Assembly (NCBI GenBank): GCA_026646655.1
Contig: JAPKHT010000007.1
Coordinates: 1 to 64,000 of the forward strand
Reading direction: 5' to 3'
DNA from: JADLBR01 sp020847615
GTDB lineage: Bacteria > Verrucomicrobiota > Verrucomicrobiia > JADLBR01
Length of the DNA stretch: 64,000 nucleotides
Shown here: one piece after another, positions 1 through 7,187 of the stretch
Layout of the letters: every line of letters starts with the position of its first letter
Position numbering within the stretch: position 1 is the stretch's first letter
The notes under the pieces: model-generated
Database searches by the model: none
Told to the model about the DNA's origin: nothing
What the model saw: the letters and a program-made list of their open reading frames with translations, nothing else
Program-made: the position numbers and the translations under genes

Positions 1-1044
1 CGGAGGACGTCGTTGGGCTGTGCCCAAGCGGCGAATTGCGCCTCCACGACGGCGGCGAGCGCATCGAGCTTTGCGAAGTACTGGTTGTGCAGGCAGAGCC
101 GACGGGTGAGTTTCCAAACCCGTTCGATGGGGTTGAGATCGGGGCTGTAGGGCGGCAGGAAATCCAGGTCGAGGTTCGCGGCGTGGGCCTGGCGCCAGGC
201 CAGGTGCAGCCGCGCGTGGTGGTATTTGGCGTTGTCGATGATCAGAACCACCCGGCGGCCAGGGCGCCGCGCCATCTGCTCCAGCGATTTGAGGAACTCC
301 CAGAAACTGGCCCCCTCGAACTTTCCGTCCTCGCGCCGGGAGGCGAACCTCCCGTCGCCCAGCCGCACGGCGCCAAAATAGCCGATGCTCTTGCGGGTGG
401 GGTGGTGCAAACAGACCGGATCGCGATCCTCGGGCGGCACCCACATCCGGCAGCGGCTGCCGTGCTGGCAGAAATGGACCTCGTCCAGCGCCCAGAGATC
501 GACGGACTCATCGGCGGCCAGCGCCAGGAGTTTTTTTATGCGCGGCACGTCTCTCCTCGTGCCGCTGGCGCTTGATCGGGTCGTTGGGGGCGATCACCGG
601 CCGGGGCTTGCGGAGCCGGAAATCCAGCCGCCGGAAGAGTCGCTGGCATTGGCGCACCCTGAGCTGCACCCCCAGACGCTTCGCGATGAATGCCGAGAGG
701 GTCTTGCCGTCCCAAAGGTTGGCCTCGATGCCCGATTGGCGCGGACTCTGGCGCAGCGCTTTGGCCACTGCCGCCATCTGCCCCTGGTCCAGTCGGGCCG
801 GTCGGCCGCTGCGCGCCCCTTCGGCCAATCCCGCCAACCCGCGCCGCTCGAAGCGCCCCACCCAATACTCCACGGTGCGCGGCGCGTCGCCCAGCAGCTC
901 CGCCACCCGCGGGCAGCTCAGGCCCTGGGCCACCAGCAATACCCCGTGGAGCCGATGATCGTACCGCGATTCCTCCGAGCGGCGGATCTCGTCCTGAAGG
1001 CCAAGGACCATCGTTTCGGCGTCGGCGATGCGCAGCGGTTTCAT
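1..1044 (-). CDS. IS630-family DDE transposase, frameshifted and cut by the window edge
   Basis: The N-terminal part starts at ATG 1044 and reads through a helix-turn-helix region to a TGA near 508. The rest of the protein is in the +1 frame from the A7 run at 531-537 (written as T7 on the plus strand). In that frame I translated a coherent catalytic domain: LWALDEVHF (first Asp), VVLIIDNAKYHHA (second Asp) and LPPYSPDLNPIER (Glu), the full D-D-E triad. The C-terminus continues past base 1. All catalytic residues are intact, so the shift may be programmed slippage on A7 rather than decay. A simple inactivating indel cannot be excluded. The gene is oriented away from proC. Confidence 0.9.
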
Positions 1045-1124
1045 GGGAAAACCTGCCACAACCGCCGAGGATGCGCAATTATTTATGACGCTCAGTATAT
1101 TGGCTAAGTCCGACAGGCTGCTAG
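1..1124 (-). mobile_element. IS630-family insertion sequence, left part outside the window
   Basis: The element holds the transposase gene described next and runs off the window start. Its right border is either at CTAG (1121-1124) or near 1100. Bases 1100-1124, read on the minus strand, are CTAGCAGCCTGTCGGACTTA followed by GCCAA, identical to one half of the palindrome at 44406-44447. Either this is the IS terminal sequence, or the IS inserted into the loop of such a palindrome. Inward of it lies an AT-rich stretch (1076-1100) typical of an IS end. IS630 elements duplicate TA or CTAG targets, which fits both readings. Confidence 0.75.
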
Positions 1125-1146
1125 CATGCCAGAAGGAGGACATGCG

Positions 1147-1968
1147 ATGGGCGATGAGGCAGAGTCGTGCTTGGGCTTCTTGGGCGCGGGACGGATGGCG
1201 GCCGCGTTGGCGGGCGGCGTGATACGGTCTGGGGCCTGGGGTGCGGGGCGCGTCTTGGCGACCGACGTTTCGCCCGAGGCGCTGGGGCGGTTCACGGCGG
1301 GGACGGGCGGGGCGCGAGTGGGGTCGCCGATGGAGTTGGTGGAGCGATGCGGCGTCATCGTGCTGGCGGTCAAGCCGGGGCAGGTGGCGGACGCGCTGGC
1401 GCCGGTGGCGGGTTTTGCGGGGGGGAGGCTCCTGGTGTCGCTGGCGGCGGGTGTGACACTGGCCCGGCTGGAGGCGCTGGTGCCCGCGGGGTTCCGGGTG
1501 ATCCGGGTGATGCCGAACACGCCGGCCCTCGTGGGCGCGGGCGCGTCGGCCTACAGCCTGGGCGAGCGGGCCACCGAGGCGGATGCGTCGGTGGCGGAGA
1601 GGCTCCTGGGGTGCGTCGGCATGGCGGTGCGGGTGCCCGAGGGGCAACTCGATGCGGTCACTGGCCTGAGTGGCAGCGGGCCGGCTTACCTGTGCCTTGT
1701 GATCGAGGCGCTTGCGGACGGGGGCGTGGCGGCGGGCTTGCCTCGCGCATTGGCGCAGCGGCTGGCGGCGCAGACCGTGCTGGGGACGGGGCGGCTCGTG
1801 GTGGAAACCGGCGAACATCCCGCGCGCCTCAAGGATGAGGTGGCCAGCCCGGCGGGGACGACGGTCGAGGGCCTCAAGGTGCTCGAGGGCCGCGGGGTGC
1901 GGTCTGCCTTCATCGATGCCGTCGCGGCCGCAACCCGAAGGTCGCGCGAACTGGGGCAGGGCAAGTGA
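1147..1968 (+). CDS. proC: Pyrroline-5-carboxylate reductase
   Basis: Last step of proline synthesis: NAD(P)H reduction of pyrroline-5-carboxylate, in the cytosol. The N-terminus has the Rossmann nucleotide-binding motif GFLGAGRMA. The middle has VIRVMPNTPALVGAG and GLSGSGPAY, and the C-terminus carries the P5CR signature DEVASPAGTTVEGLKVLE. Length (273 aa) is normal. I chose ATG 1147 over the in-frame ATG at 1126 because AGGAGG at 1134-1139 sits 7 bases before it. The IS border CTAG lies only about 10 bases upstream of this ribosome site, so any native promoter has been displaced and transcription may start in the IS. Confidence 0.95.
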   Translation: MGDEAESCLGFLGAGRMAAALAGGVIRSGAWGAGRVLATDVSPEALGRFTAGTGGARVGSPMELVERCGVIVLAVKPGQVADALAPVAGFAGGRLLVSLAAGVTLARLEALVPAGFRVIRVMPNTPALVGAGASAYSLGERATEADASVAERLLGCVGMAVRVPEGQLDAVTGLSGSGPAYLCLVIEALADGGVAAGLPRALAQRLAAQTVLGTGRLVVETGEHPARLKDEVASPAGTTVEGLKVLEGRGVRSAFIDAVAAATRRSRELGQGK

Positions 1969-1981
1969 GATCGGGGCTGGC

Positions 1982-2410
1982 CTATTTCGCCACGATGGCG
2001 TAGTGCGAGACGCGCCACTCGTCGGCCTCGTCCTCATCGAGGGTGACGACCTCGATGCAGGCGCCCTTCTCGAACGTGGTCTCGAATCGGGCCACCAGGA
2101 TATTGGCCTTGGGCCCCTTTTCCTTTTTCTCTCCCCGGTCTTTGGGCTTTTCGACGTTGATGAGCTGGCGCCCGGCGACGGTGCCGCGGTCGCGGCGGTA
2201 GACGTTGATGGTGCGCCGCCACCATTCGATCGTGTTTCGTTTTTTCCAATTCTTGGACGAGGCCTCGTAGGCCTCCTTGTCGGAGCCGGCGTCCACGAGC
2301 TTGAGCCAGGATTCGGCGGCGGCGGCGGCCTTCTCCGCGGGAGTCAGTTGGGCCTGCGAGACGGCGCAGGTGAGGGCAAGGGTGGCGAGTGCGATGGGGA
2401 TGAACCTCAT
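1982..2410 (-). CDS. Small secreted DUF4019-like protein
   Basis: A 142-residue protein with a cleavable signal peptide (about residues 1-20, ending SQA) and a short alpha/beta domain. The pattern of AAAAAESWLKLVDAGSDKEA near the N-terminus, then a central WWRRTINVYRRDRG and a strand-rich C-terminus, resembles the DUF4019 family of secreted proteins of unknown function. ATG 2410 is preceded by GAGGAGGTCCC, a strong ribosome site, so upstream in-frame codons are not used. The gene converges on proC with a 13-base gap and is divergent from the permease at 2465, with only about 55 bases shared for promoters. The family assignment is from memory of the pattern; the function is unknown. Confidence 0.65.
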   Translation of the reverse strand: MRFIPIALATLALTCAVSQAQLTPAEKAAAAAESWLKLVDAGSDKEAYEASSKNWKKRNTIEWWRRTINVYRRDRGTVAGRQLINVEKPKDRGEKKEKGPKANILVARFETTFEKGACIEVVTLDEDEADEWRVSHYAIVAK

Positions 2411-2464
2411 GGGACCTCCTCGTTTCGAGTTCACTTGGGATCGGGGAACCTGCATCATGGTGCG

Positions 2465-3808
2465 ATGGGCGAGGTTCTCCCGCAAGGCGATTCAAAGGGC
2501 GGCCGGGGTGACGCGGGGGGAGCCGGGGTCTCGGCCGGAACGGCCTGGGCGATGGTGGTGGCGAACATGGTGGGCATCGGGGTGTTCACCAGCGCCGGCT
2601 TCCAGGTGGAGGCCGTGCCAAGCGGGTTCGGCGTGCTGCTGCTCTGGCTGATCGGGGGCCTGATGGCGCTCTGCGGGTCGCTCTGCTATGCGGAGTTGGC
2701 GGCGGCGCTGCCCCGGTCGGGTGGGGAGTACCATTTCCTGTCTAGGATTTTTCACCCCCTGCCGGGGTTCCTGTCGGGTTGGGTTTCGGCGACGGTGGGA
2801 TTCTCGGCGCCCATCGCGCTTGCGGCGATGGCGTTTGCGGACTATCTCGGGGGGGCGATCCCGGGTCTTCCCCGTGCGCCGCTGGCCGTGGGCCTGGTGG
2901 TGGCGGCGGCGGCGGCCCATTCGTTCGACCTGCGTTTTGGCGCGGCGGTTCAGGGGATATCGACCTGGCTGAAGGTGCTGCTGATCGCGGGACTGTGCGC
3001 GGCGCTGTTCGCGGCGGGAGGCTCGCAACCCGTGCATTTCACGCCCCGGGCGGGGGATGCGGCGCTGGTGTTCAGCGCGCCCTTCGCCATATCGCTCGTG
3101 TTCGTCATGTACTCGTACTCGGGCTGGAATTCGGCGGCATACATCGCCGGAGAGGTGCGGGATCCGGGCAGGTCGTTGCCGCTGGCGCTGGTGGGCGGGG
3201 CCTTGGCGGTCACCGTGCTCTATGTCCTGGTGAACTCGGCCTTCCTGGTGAGCGCGCCGATGCCGGCGATGGCGGGGAAGGTGGAGGTGGCGCTGGTGGC
3301 ATCGAGGCACGCCCTGGGCGAGACGGGAGCGCGGATCGCCGCGGCGCTCATTGGCGTGGGCCTGATCTCGACGGTGAGCGCGATGACCTGGGCCGGGCCC
3401 CGCGTCAGTTTTGCGATGGGCGAGGACCACCGGGCGCTGCGGTTTCTGGCCTGGCGCAATCGGGCGGGCCTGCCGATCGTTGCGCTCTGGGTTCAGACGG
3501 CGCTGGCCCTCGGGATGCTGCTGACGTCGTCCTTTCGCTCCATCCTGCTGTATGTCGAATTCGTGCTGTCGGTGCCGCTGATGATGACCGTCCTCGGCGT
3601 GATCTGGCTGCGCTGGCGTGAGCCCGGCCTGCCGCGCCCGTTCCGGGTCTGGGGATACCCGCTGACGCCGCTAATTTTTTTAGGGATGGAGGGATGGTTC
3701 ATCGTGGCACTGCTGCTGAGGCAACCGAGGGAATCGATCGCGGGGATCACGACGCTGCTGCTGGGGGCCTTGGTCTACGTGGTGGCGGCGCGGCGCGGCA
3801 GATCCTGA
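2465..3808 (+). CDS. APC-superfamily amino-acid permease
   Basis: An inner-membrane transporter of about 447 residues with roughly 12 hydrophobic segments. The first helix region has the APC-type glycine-rich unwound motif NMVGIGVFTSAGF (around residue 36). The second has YAELAAALPRSGGEYHFLSR, another typical APC motif. Later come SYSGWNSAAYIAGEVRDP and FRVWGYPLTP, typical of amino-acid exchangers and permeases. The substrate cannot be read from the sequence. The start is taken at ATG 2465; the open frame extends upstream through proC but is an overlap artefact there. The gene stands alone, divergent from the small secreted protein and convergent with the hydrolase at 3895-4734. Confidence 0.85.
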   Translation: MGEVLPQGDSKGGRGDAGGAGVSAGTAWAMVVANMVGIGVFTSAGFQVEAVPSGFGVLLLWLIGGLMALCGSLCYAELAAALPRSGGEYHFLSRIFHPLPGFLSGWVSATVGFSAPIALAAMAFADYLGGAIPGLPRAPLAVGLVVAAAAAHSFDLRFGAAVQGISTWLKVLLIAGLCAALFAAGGSQPVHFTPRAGDAALVFSAPFAISLVFVMYSYSGWNSAAYIAGEVRDPGRSLPLALVGGALAVTVLYVLVNSAFLVSAPMPAMAGKVEVALVASRHALGETGARIAAALIGVGLISTVSAMTWAGPRVSFAMGEDHRALRFLAWRNRAGLPIVALWVQTALALGMLLTSSFRSILLYVEFVLSVPLMMTVLGVIWLRWREPGLPRPFRVWGYPLTPLIFLGMEGWFIVALLLRQPRESIAGITTLLLGALVYVVAARRGRS

Positions 3809-3856
3809 GGGGCGGGTCGCGCGCGGCCTTGGGGCGATGCGAGATGCCGGTGGTTG

Positions 3857-3896
3857 AGCCTGCATATTTCGCGCATGCGCGTGAAATATGCAGGCT
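3857..3896. repeat. Solo 40-nt palindrome, same as the right end of the CTAG element at 21501-21707
   Basis: Perfect 14-bp arms AGCCTGCATATTTC and GAAATATGCAGGCT enclose a loop that contains GCGCATGCGC, itself palindromic. The 40 bases recur identically at 21666-21705. The sequence CTA at 3895-3897 is the stop codon (TAG) of the minus-strand hydrolase gene, so the hairpin sits exactly at its 3' end, where it could act as a bidirectional terminator between the two convergent genes. No left half of an element is recognisable upstream. Confidence 0.85.
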
Positions 3897-4734
3897 ATGG
3901 CCCGTCGACATCTTCGACGCCGGGGTCGGCCTCGGCGCGGCGAAGTCCCGCCACTGCGGCGGTGTCGTCCAGCAGCGAGGCCCTGAGAAAGGCGAGGGTG
4001 TACCGCGCGAATATCTCGCGGCGTTCGGGATCGGTGGGCCCGCAGGCGATGCGGCCCAGCCAGTCAGTGGGCCATTCCACATCGCAGTGTGTTGCGCCGC
4101 GGACGCGGAGGGTGAACGGCTTGTTGGGAAGAGACTCGATGATGCGATGGGCTGCTCCAAAGTGGTTCCATGGGGCCGGTTCCGCCAGCAGGATGGCGGA
4201 GGGGAGGGGATTCCCGTTGCCTGCACGGCGGCCGCGCCCGTGCATGTCCACGGGATCCAGGCCCACCCATGCGTCGGCCTTTGCCGGTGAGGCGGCCATC
4301 AATGTGCTGAGCCCGCCCAGCGAAAAGCCCACCATCGCGGCGCGATGGTTCGCCGTGGCCGGGAGCGCGACCTCGCCGGAGCGGATCTTGTCCAGCAGTT
4401 CCATCAGCGCGCGCCCGTTGCGCGACGCGTCGGCCCAGGTCGGCTGATCGGGGATCGCGGCGATGAAACCGCCGCTCGCCAACATGCCACCCCAGCCCGC
4501 CATGTGACGCCGGCCCCGCGAGAAACCGTGCGCGACGATCACCACCGGCGCGTTGGTTGCCCCATGCCTCGCATATATGTCGACCGTTACGGCGCGACCC
4601 GTCAGGAGGACGCGGGCGGCCTGTTTCACCACCCCATCGGGCAGGGGCGGCTCGGGCGTCTGGGAGGCGAGGGCAAGAAGCCCGGCCAGTGCGATGAGAG
4701 CCAAGGAGGCCCAGCGGATGGTCTTTGCCAGCAT
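3895..4734 (-). CDS. Alpha/beta hydrolase (dienelactone hydrolase/chlorophyllase-like), exported
   Basis: A 279-residue protein with an N-terminal hydrophobic segment (residues 5-24) acting as signal peptide or membrane anchor. Then follows an alpha/beta-hydrolase fold: the strand VVIVAHGFSRG (oxyanion region), the nucleophile elbow VGFSLGG with Ser138, a probable acid in LDPVD, and a His in GATHCDVEW. This layout resembles secreted polyester or chlorophyllase-type lipases, and the substrate is unknown. The TAG stop is formed by the end of the palindrome at 3857-3896, so the C-terminus may have been set by that element. Seventeen bases separate it from the DUF1080 gene upstream, suggesting co-transcription. 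Confidence 0.75.
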   Translation of the reverse strand: MLAKTIRWASLALIALAGLLALASQTPEPPLPDGVVKQAARVLLTGRAVTVDIYARHGATNAPVVIVAHGFSRGRRHMAGWGGMLASGGFIAAIPDQPTWADASRNGRALMELLDKIRSGEVALPATANHRAAMVGFSLGGLSTLMAASPAKADAWVGLDPVDMHGRGRRAGNGNPLPSAILLAEPAPWNHFGAAHRIIESLPNKPFTLRVRGATHCDVEWPTDWLGRIACGPTDPERREIFARYTLAFLRASLLDDTAAVAGLRRAEADPGVEDVDGP

Positions 4735-4751
4735 GCCCCCTCGGTCCGCCG

Positions 4752-5477
4752 TCAGGGCACTCGCTTGATGCGGATATCGCGGAACTGAACGGTCATCGGC
4801 GGGCCCACGTGGACCTGAAGCGCCACGAGGCCGTCCGCGGACGCCTTTGAGGCCTGGTTGTCGATGACGTCCACCATCTGGACGCCGTTCACGAAATGCT
4901 GGAGGTGGTTGCCCTTCGCGACGATGACATAATCATTCCAGTCCTGGTCCTTGATCTTTGACTGGAGTTCCGCGGCGTCGCCGAGCGAGCCGACGACCTC
5001 GGGCTTTGGTTTGCCCTCGGCCTCGGGGATCACCACCTTCTGGCCGCGCTTCGCCAATATCCCCCGTCCCCTTTCTTCGTAGAGGATCGCCGTGTGGTTT
5101 TTGCCGGCCTCGATGTCGGCCTGATAGCCGGTGATGATCGGGCCGCAGTCGCCCGGCGGCAGGGCGCGACTCCGGTATTGGATGCCCGAGTTGCCGGCGG
5201 TGATGCGATAGGAGAGCCGCAGTTCGAAATCCCCGAAGGTGCCGTTGGTGAAGACCAGGAACGTGTTGTGTGTCAGCTTGGGGTCCGACTTGGTCTCGCC
5301 GGTCATGAGCCCATCGCGCGCCGACCAGATGGAGGGATTCCCCTCCCAACCGGAAAGATCCTTGCCATTGAACAGGCTCTCGAAACCGGGCTCGGGCGCG
5401 GACATCAGGGGCGCGGCCCACGCGATTGCCGTTGCGAGGATTGCGATCTGGGTCATGGGTCGGTGACGTGGTCTCAT
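4752..5477 (-). CDS. Secreted DUF1080 (3-keto-disaccharide hydrolase-like) protein
   Basis: A 241-residue protein with a signal peptide (about residues 1-27, ending PLMSA) and a concanavalin-like beta-sandwich. The family's hallmarks are visible: FESLFNGKDLSGWEG near the start, FGDFELRLSYRI, GNSGIQYRS, and a C-terminal GLVALQVHVGPPMTVQFRDI. DUF1080 proteins are abundant in Planctomycetes, Verrucomicrobia and Lentisphaerae, and characterised members act on 3-keto-sugars. ATG 5477 is preceded by GCAGGAGGCAACC, which decides the start over an earlier in-frame ATG. It is likely co-transcribed with the hydrolase downstream. Confidence 0.88.
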   Translation of the reverse strand: MRPRHRPMTQIAILATAIAWAAPLMSAPEPGFESLFNGKDLSGWEGNPSIWSARDGLMTGETKSDPKLTHNTFLVFTNGTFGDFELRLSYRITAGNSGIQYRSRALPPGDCGPIITGYQADIEAGKNHTAILYEERGRGILAKRGQKVVIPEAEGKPKPEVVGSLGDAAELQSKIKDQDWNDYVIVAKGNHLQHFVNGVQMVDVIDNQASKASADGLVALQVHVGPPMTVQFRDIRIKRVP

Positions 5478-5805
5478 GGTTGCCTCCTGCGGCAAAGGGA
5501 ACCAGAACGGGGACGAGGGCGCAACGCATTTTGGGGGCGGGGCCACCGCGAGATGAGAACGTGGCCCATCTGGTCCGGCGATTGCCGGAGATCGTCCGAT
5601 CCGCCCGCGGGTCCACGGTCTGGCGACCGTGGCTATGGATCTTCAAATTAGCATTTTGAAGAACGCCATCGGACGCCGGGGCCGGCGTCCCTCCCTGGTT
5701 GCGTCGGGAGGGCCCGCGGCCTCGCGGGCCGGGTCGGTTTTGGTCAGGGATGGGTTGTTCAAAGGGCTGCCAGATCCCATGCCCCGCGCGGCGGGGAGCA
5801 CCGGG
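5478..5805. other. Gene-free stretch upstream of the DUF1080 gene
   Basis: No convincing reading frame. It contains short GC-rich inverted repeats, for example GACGCCGGGGCCGGCGTC near 5671 and GGCCCGCGGCCTCGCGGGCC near 5710, and an AT-richer patch (5635-5660, TCTTCAAATTAGCATTTTGA) that could hold a promoter for the minus-strand genes. It is followed by the double-hairpin repeat. Confidence 0.4.
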
Positions 5806-5894
5806 GCCGAGAATGTCGCCGATCGCCTCAGGCGATTGGCGGCCAAACGCTCACGCGTTCGGCTACGGGGAGCGATGCGGCTATTCTCGAGTCA
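5806..5894 (+). repeat. Double-hairpin dispersed repeat, copy 1
   Basis: Consensus order: a GAAAATG-like start, hairpin one (GCCGATCGCC/GGCGATTGGC), GGCCAA, hairpin two (AACGC-loop-GCGTT), CGGCTACGGG, GCGATGCGGCTATT, and an end at CGAGTCA. It is shared with copies near 21.8, 24.5, 26.6, 49.0, 49.1 and 50.9 kb. The terminal TCA (5892-5894) is the TGA stop of lemA on the minus strand, so the repeat begins exactly at that gene's 3' end. Confidence 0.9.
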
Positions 5895-6461
5895 GGGAGC
5901 CGACACCGCGGGCGCCTCGCGCACGGCGGGCTCGACATCGAAAAAACCCTCGGGCGCAAAGCCGAAGGCGGACGCGACGAGGTTGGAGGGGAACGTCTCG
6001 CGGCGGTTCCGGTAGTCGCGGACATTGCCGTTGTAGAATCTGCGCGCGGCCTGGATGCGGTCCTCGGTGTTGGTCAGTTCTCGCTGGAGTTCGAGGAAGT
6101 GCCGGTCGGCCTTGAGGTCAGGATAGCTCTCGACGATGGCGAGGAGGCGCTGGAGGGCGCCGACGAGTTCGCGCTCCTCGCGGGCCTGGTCGATTGCGGG
6201 ACCCGTCTCCGCGATGCAGCGGGCGCGGAGTTCGGTGACGCGCTCGAGGACATCGCGCTCGTGGGCGGCGTAGCCCCTGACGGTTTCGACGAGGTTGGGG
6301 ATCAGCTCATATCGGCGCTTGAGTTCGGTGTCGATGTTGCTCCACGACTCGCGGATGTGGTTCCTGAGAGAGACGAGGCCATTGTATTGAACGATGACCC
6401 ACAGGGAGATCAGCAGCAGCAGGCCGAGGGCCGCGATGGCCACAAAGGACGATTCAGGCAT
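5892..6461 (-). CDS. lemA: LemA family protein
   Basis: A 189-residue membrane-anchored protein: one N-terminal transmembrane helix (about residues 5-25) followed by a long helical domain. The family signature is clear in VQYNGLVSLRNHIRESWSNI, LKRRYELIPNLVETVRGYA, and the C-terminal ARRFYNGNVRDYRNRRETFP. The role of LemA proteins is poorly defined; they sit in the envelope and often pair with a second membrane protein. ATG 6461 was chosen because it overlaps the end of the upstream gene by 8 bases, indicating translational coupling. The TGA stop is the first triplet of double-hairpin repeat copy 1. Confidence 0.92.
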   Translation of the reverse strand: MPESSFVAIAALGLLLLISLWVIVQYNGLVSLRNHIRESWSNIDTELKRRYELIPNLVETVRGYAAHERDVLERVTELRARCIAETGPAIDQAREERELVGALQRLLAIVESYPDLKADRHFLELQRELTNTEDRIQAARRFYNGNVRDYRNRRETFPSNLVASAFGFAPEGFFDVEPAVREAPAVSAP

Positions 6462-7146
6462 GGGCGCCGCTCTCCGAGAAGAGGTAAGCGGGAAGGAGTC
6501 CGCGCAAGGACGCGATGCGATCGAGCGCAAACTCGACGGAGTCCGGCCGCAGGCGCCCCGGCGACCAGGTGGCGAGCGTGTTGCCCTCGATCTCGATACG
6601 CAGGTCGCGGTGCGTGAGGAGAAATTCCATCATGCGGGGGTGGCAGACGTCGTAGGCGAATCTCCTGTCCTTGGATCGGACGACGTAGGCGTTGGAGAAC
6701 TCGGCGGATTCGAAGTCGATGTCCTCCCAGCCGAGGGCCTGTGCGATCCTGGAGCCGAAGTCCTCGGGGACGATGCGGATTTCCGGGAAGGGGCACGGGA
6801 GGGTGAGGGCGAAGACGGCGAGGTGGTGGTGGGTGGTCTGGGTGGTCTTGCCGTTGCTCGTGGTCACCTGATAGTGGTAGTCGAAGGCGGTGGCCGGATG
6901 GTCGCGCCAGACGCCGGCCATGACGTTCTGGGCGTAGCGGTTGGTGCCGTGGGCGAGGGCGTCGAGCCACTGGAATTGCTTGGCCAGCGTGTGGTCGCGA
7001 TCGGGCGAGAAAGACATCCGGAGGCGCGCCGCCGCGGAGGCCAGCGCATCGCGGCGCCTGCGCTCGGCGACGGCGCCAAAGATCCCCGCGGCGATGGCGA
7101 TTGCCGCGAAGAGGAGGAAGAGCAGTATCGGAAACGGAAAATCCAC
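6454..7146 (-). CDS. Membrane-anchored protein paired with LemA, function unknown
   Basis: A 230-residue protein with one N-terminal transmembrane helix (about residues 5-27), a basic stretch RRRRD, and a soluble alpha/beta domain. In place, order and size it resembles DUF3137-like partners of LemA, but I see no decisive motif. It contains YHYQVTTSNGKTTQTTHHHL followed by a strand-rich region with LTLPCPFPEIRIVPEDF, reminiscent of a split pleckstrin-like or phage-shock fold. It overlaps lemA by 8 bases, so the two are almost certainly one operon. Its own start lies about 40 bases from the stop of the PQQ-propeller gene upstream. Confidence 0.6.
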   Translation of the reverse strand: MDFPFPILLFLLFAAIAIAAGIFGAVAERRRRDALASAAARLRMSFSPDRDHTLAKQFQWLDALAHGTNRYAQNVMAGVWRDHPATAFDYHYQVTTSNGKTTQTTHHHLAVFALTLPCPFPEIRIVPEDFGSRIAQALGWEDIDFESAEFSNAYVVRSKDRRFAYDVCHPRMMEFLLTHRDLRIEIEGNTLATWSPGRLRPDSVEFALDRIASLRGLLPAYLFSESGAHA

Positions 7147-7187
7147 GCGCGGGCTTCAGTTTGCGGCCTGGCGGGTTGTTGTAAACG

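Noticed and set aside
508..2037. A 509-residue minus-strand open frame spanning the transposase and proC
   Set aside because: Only its C-terminal part from 1044 down is the transposase. The upstream part crosses the IS border and runs antisense to the clear proC gene.
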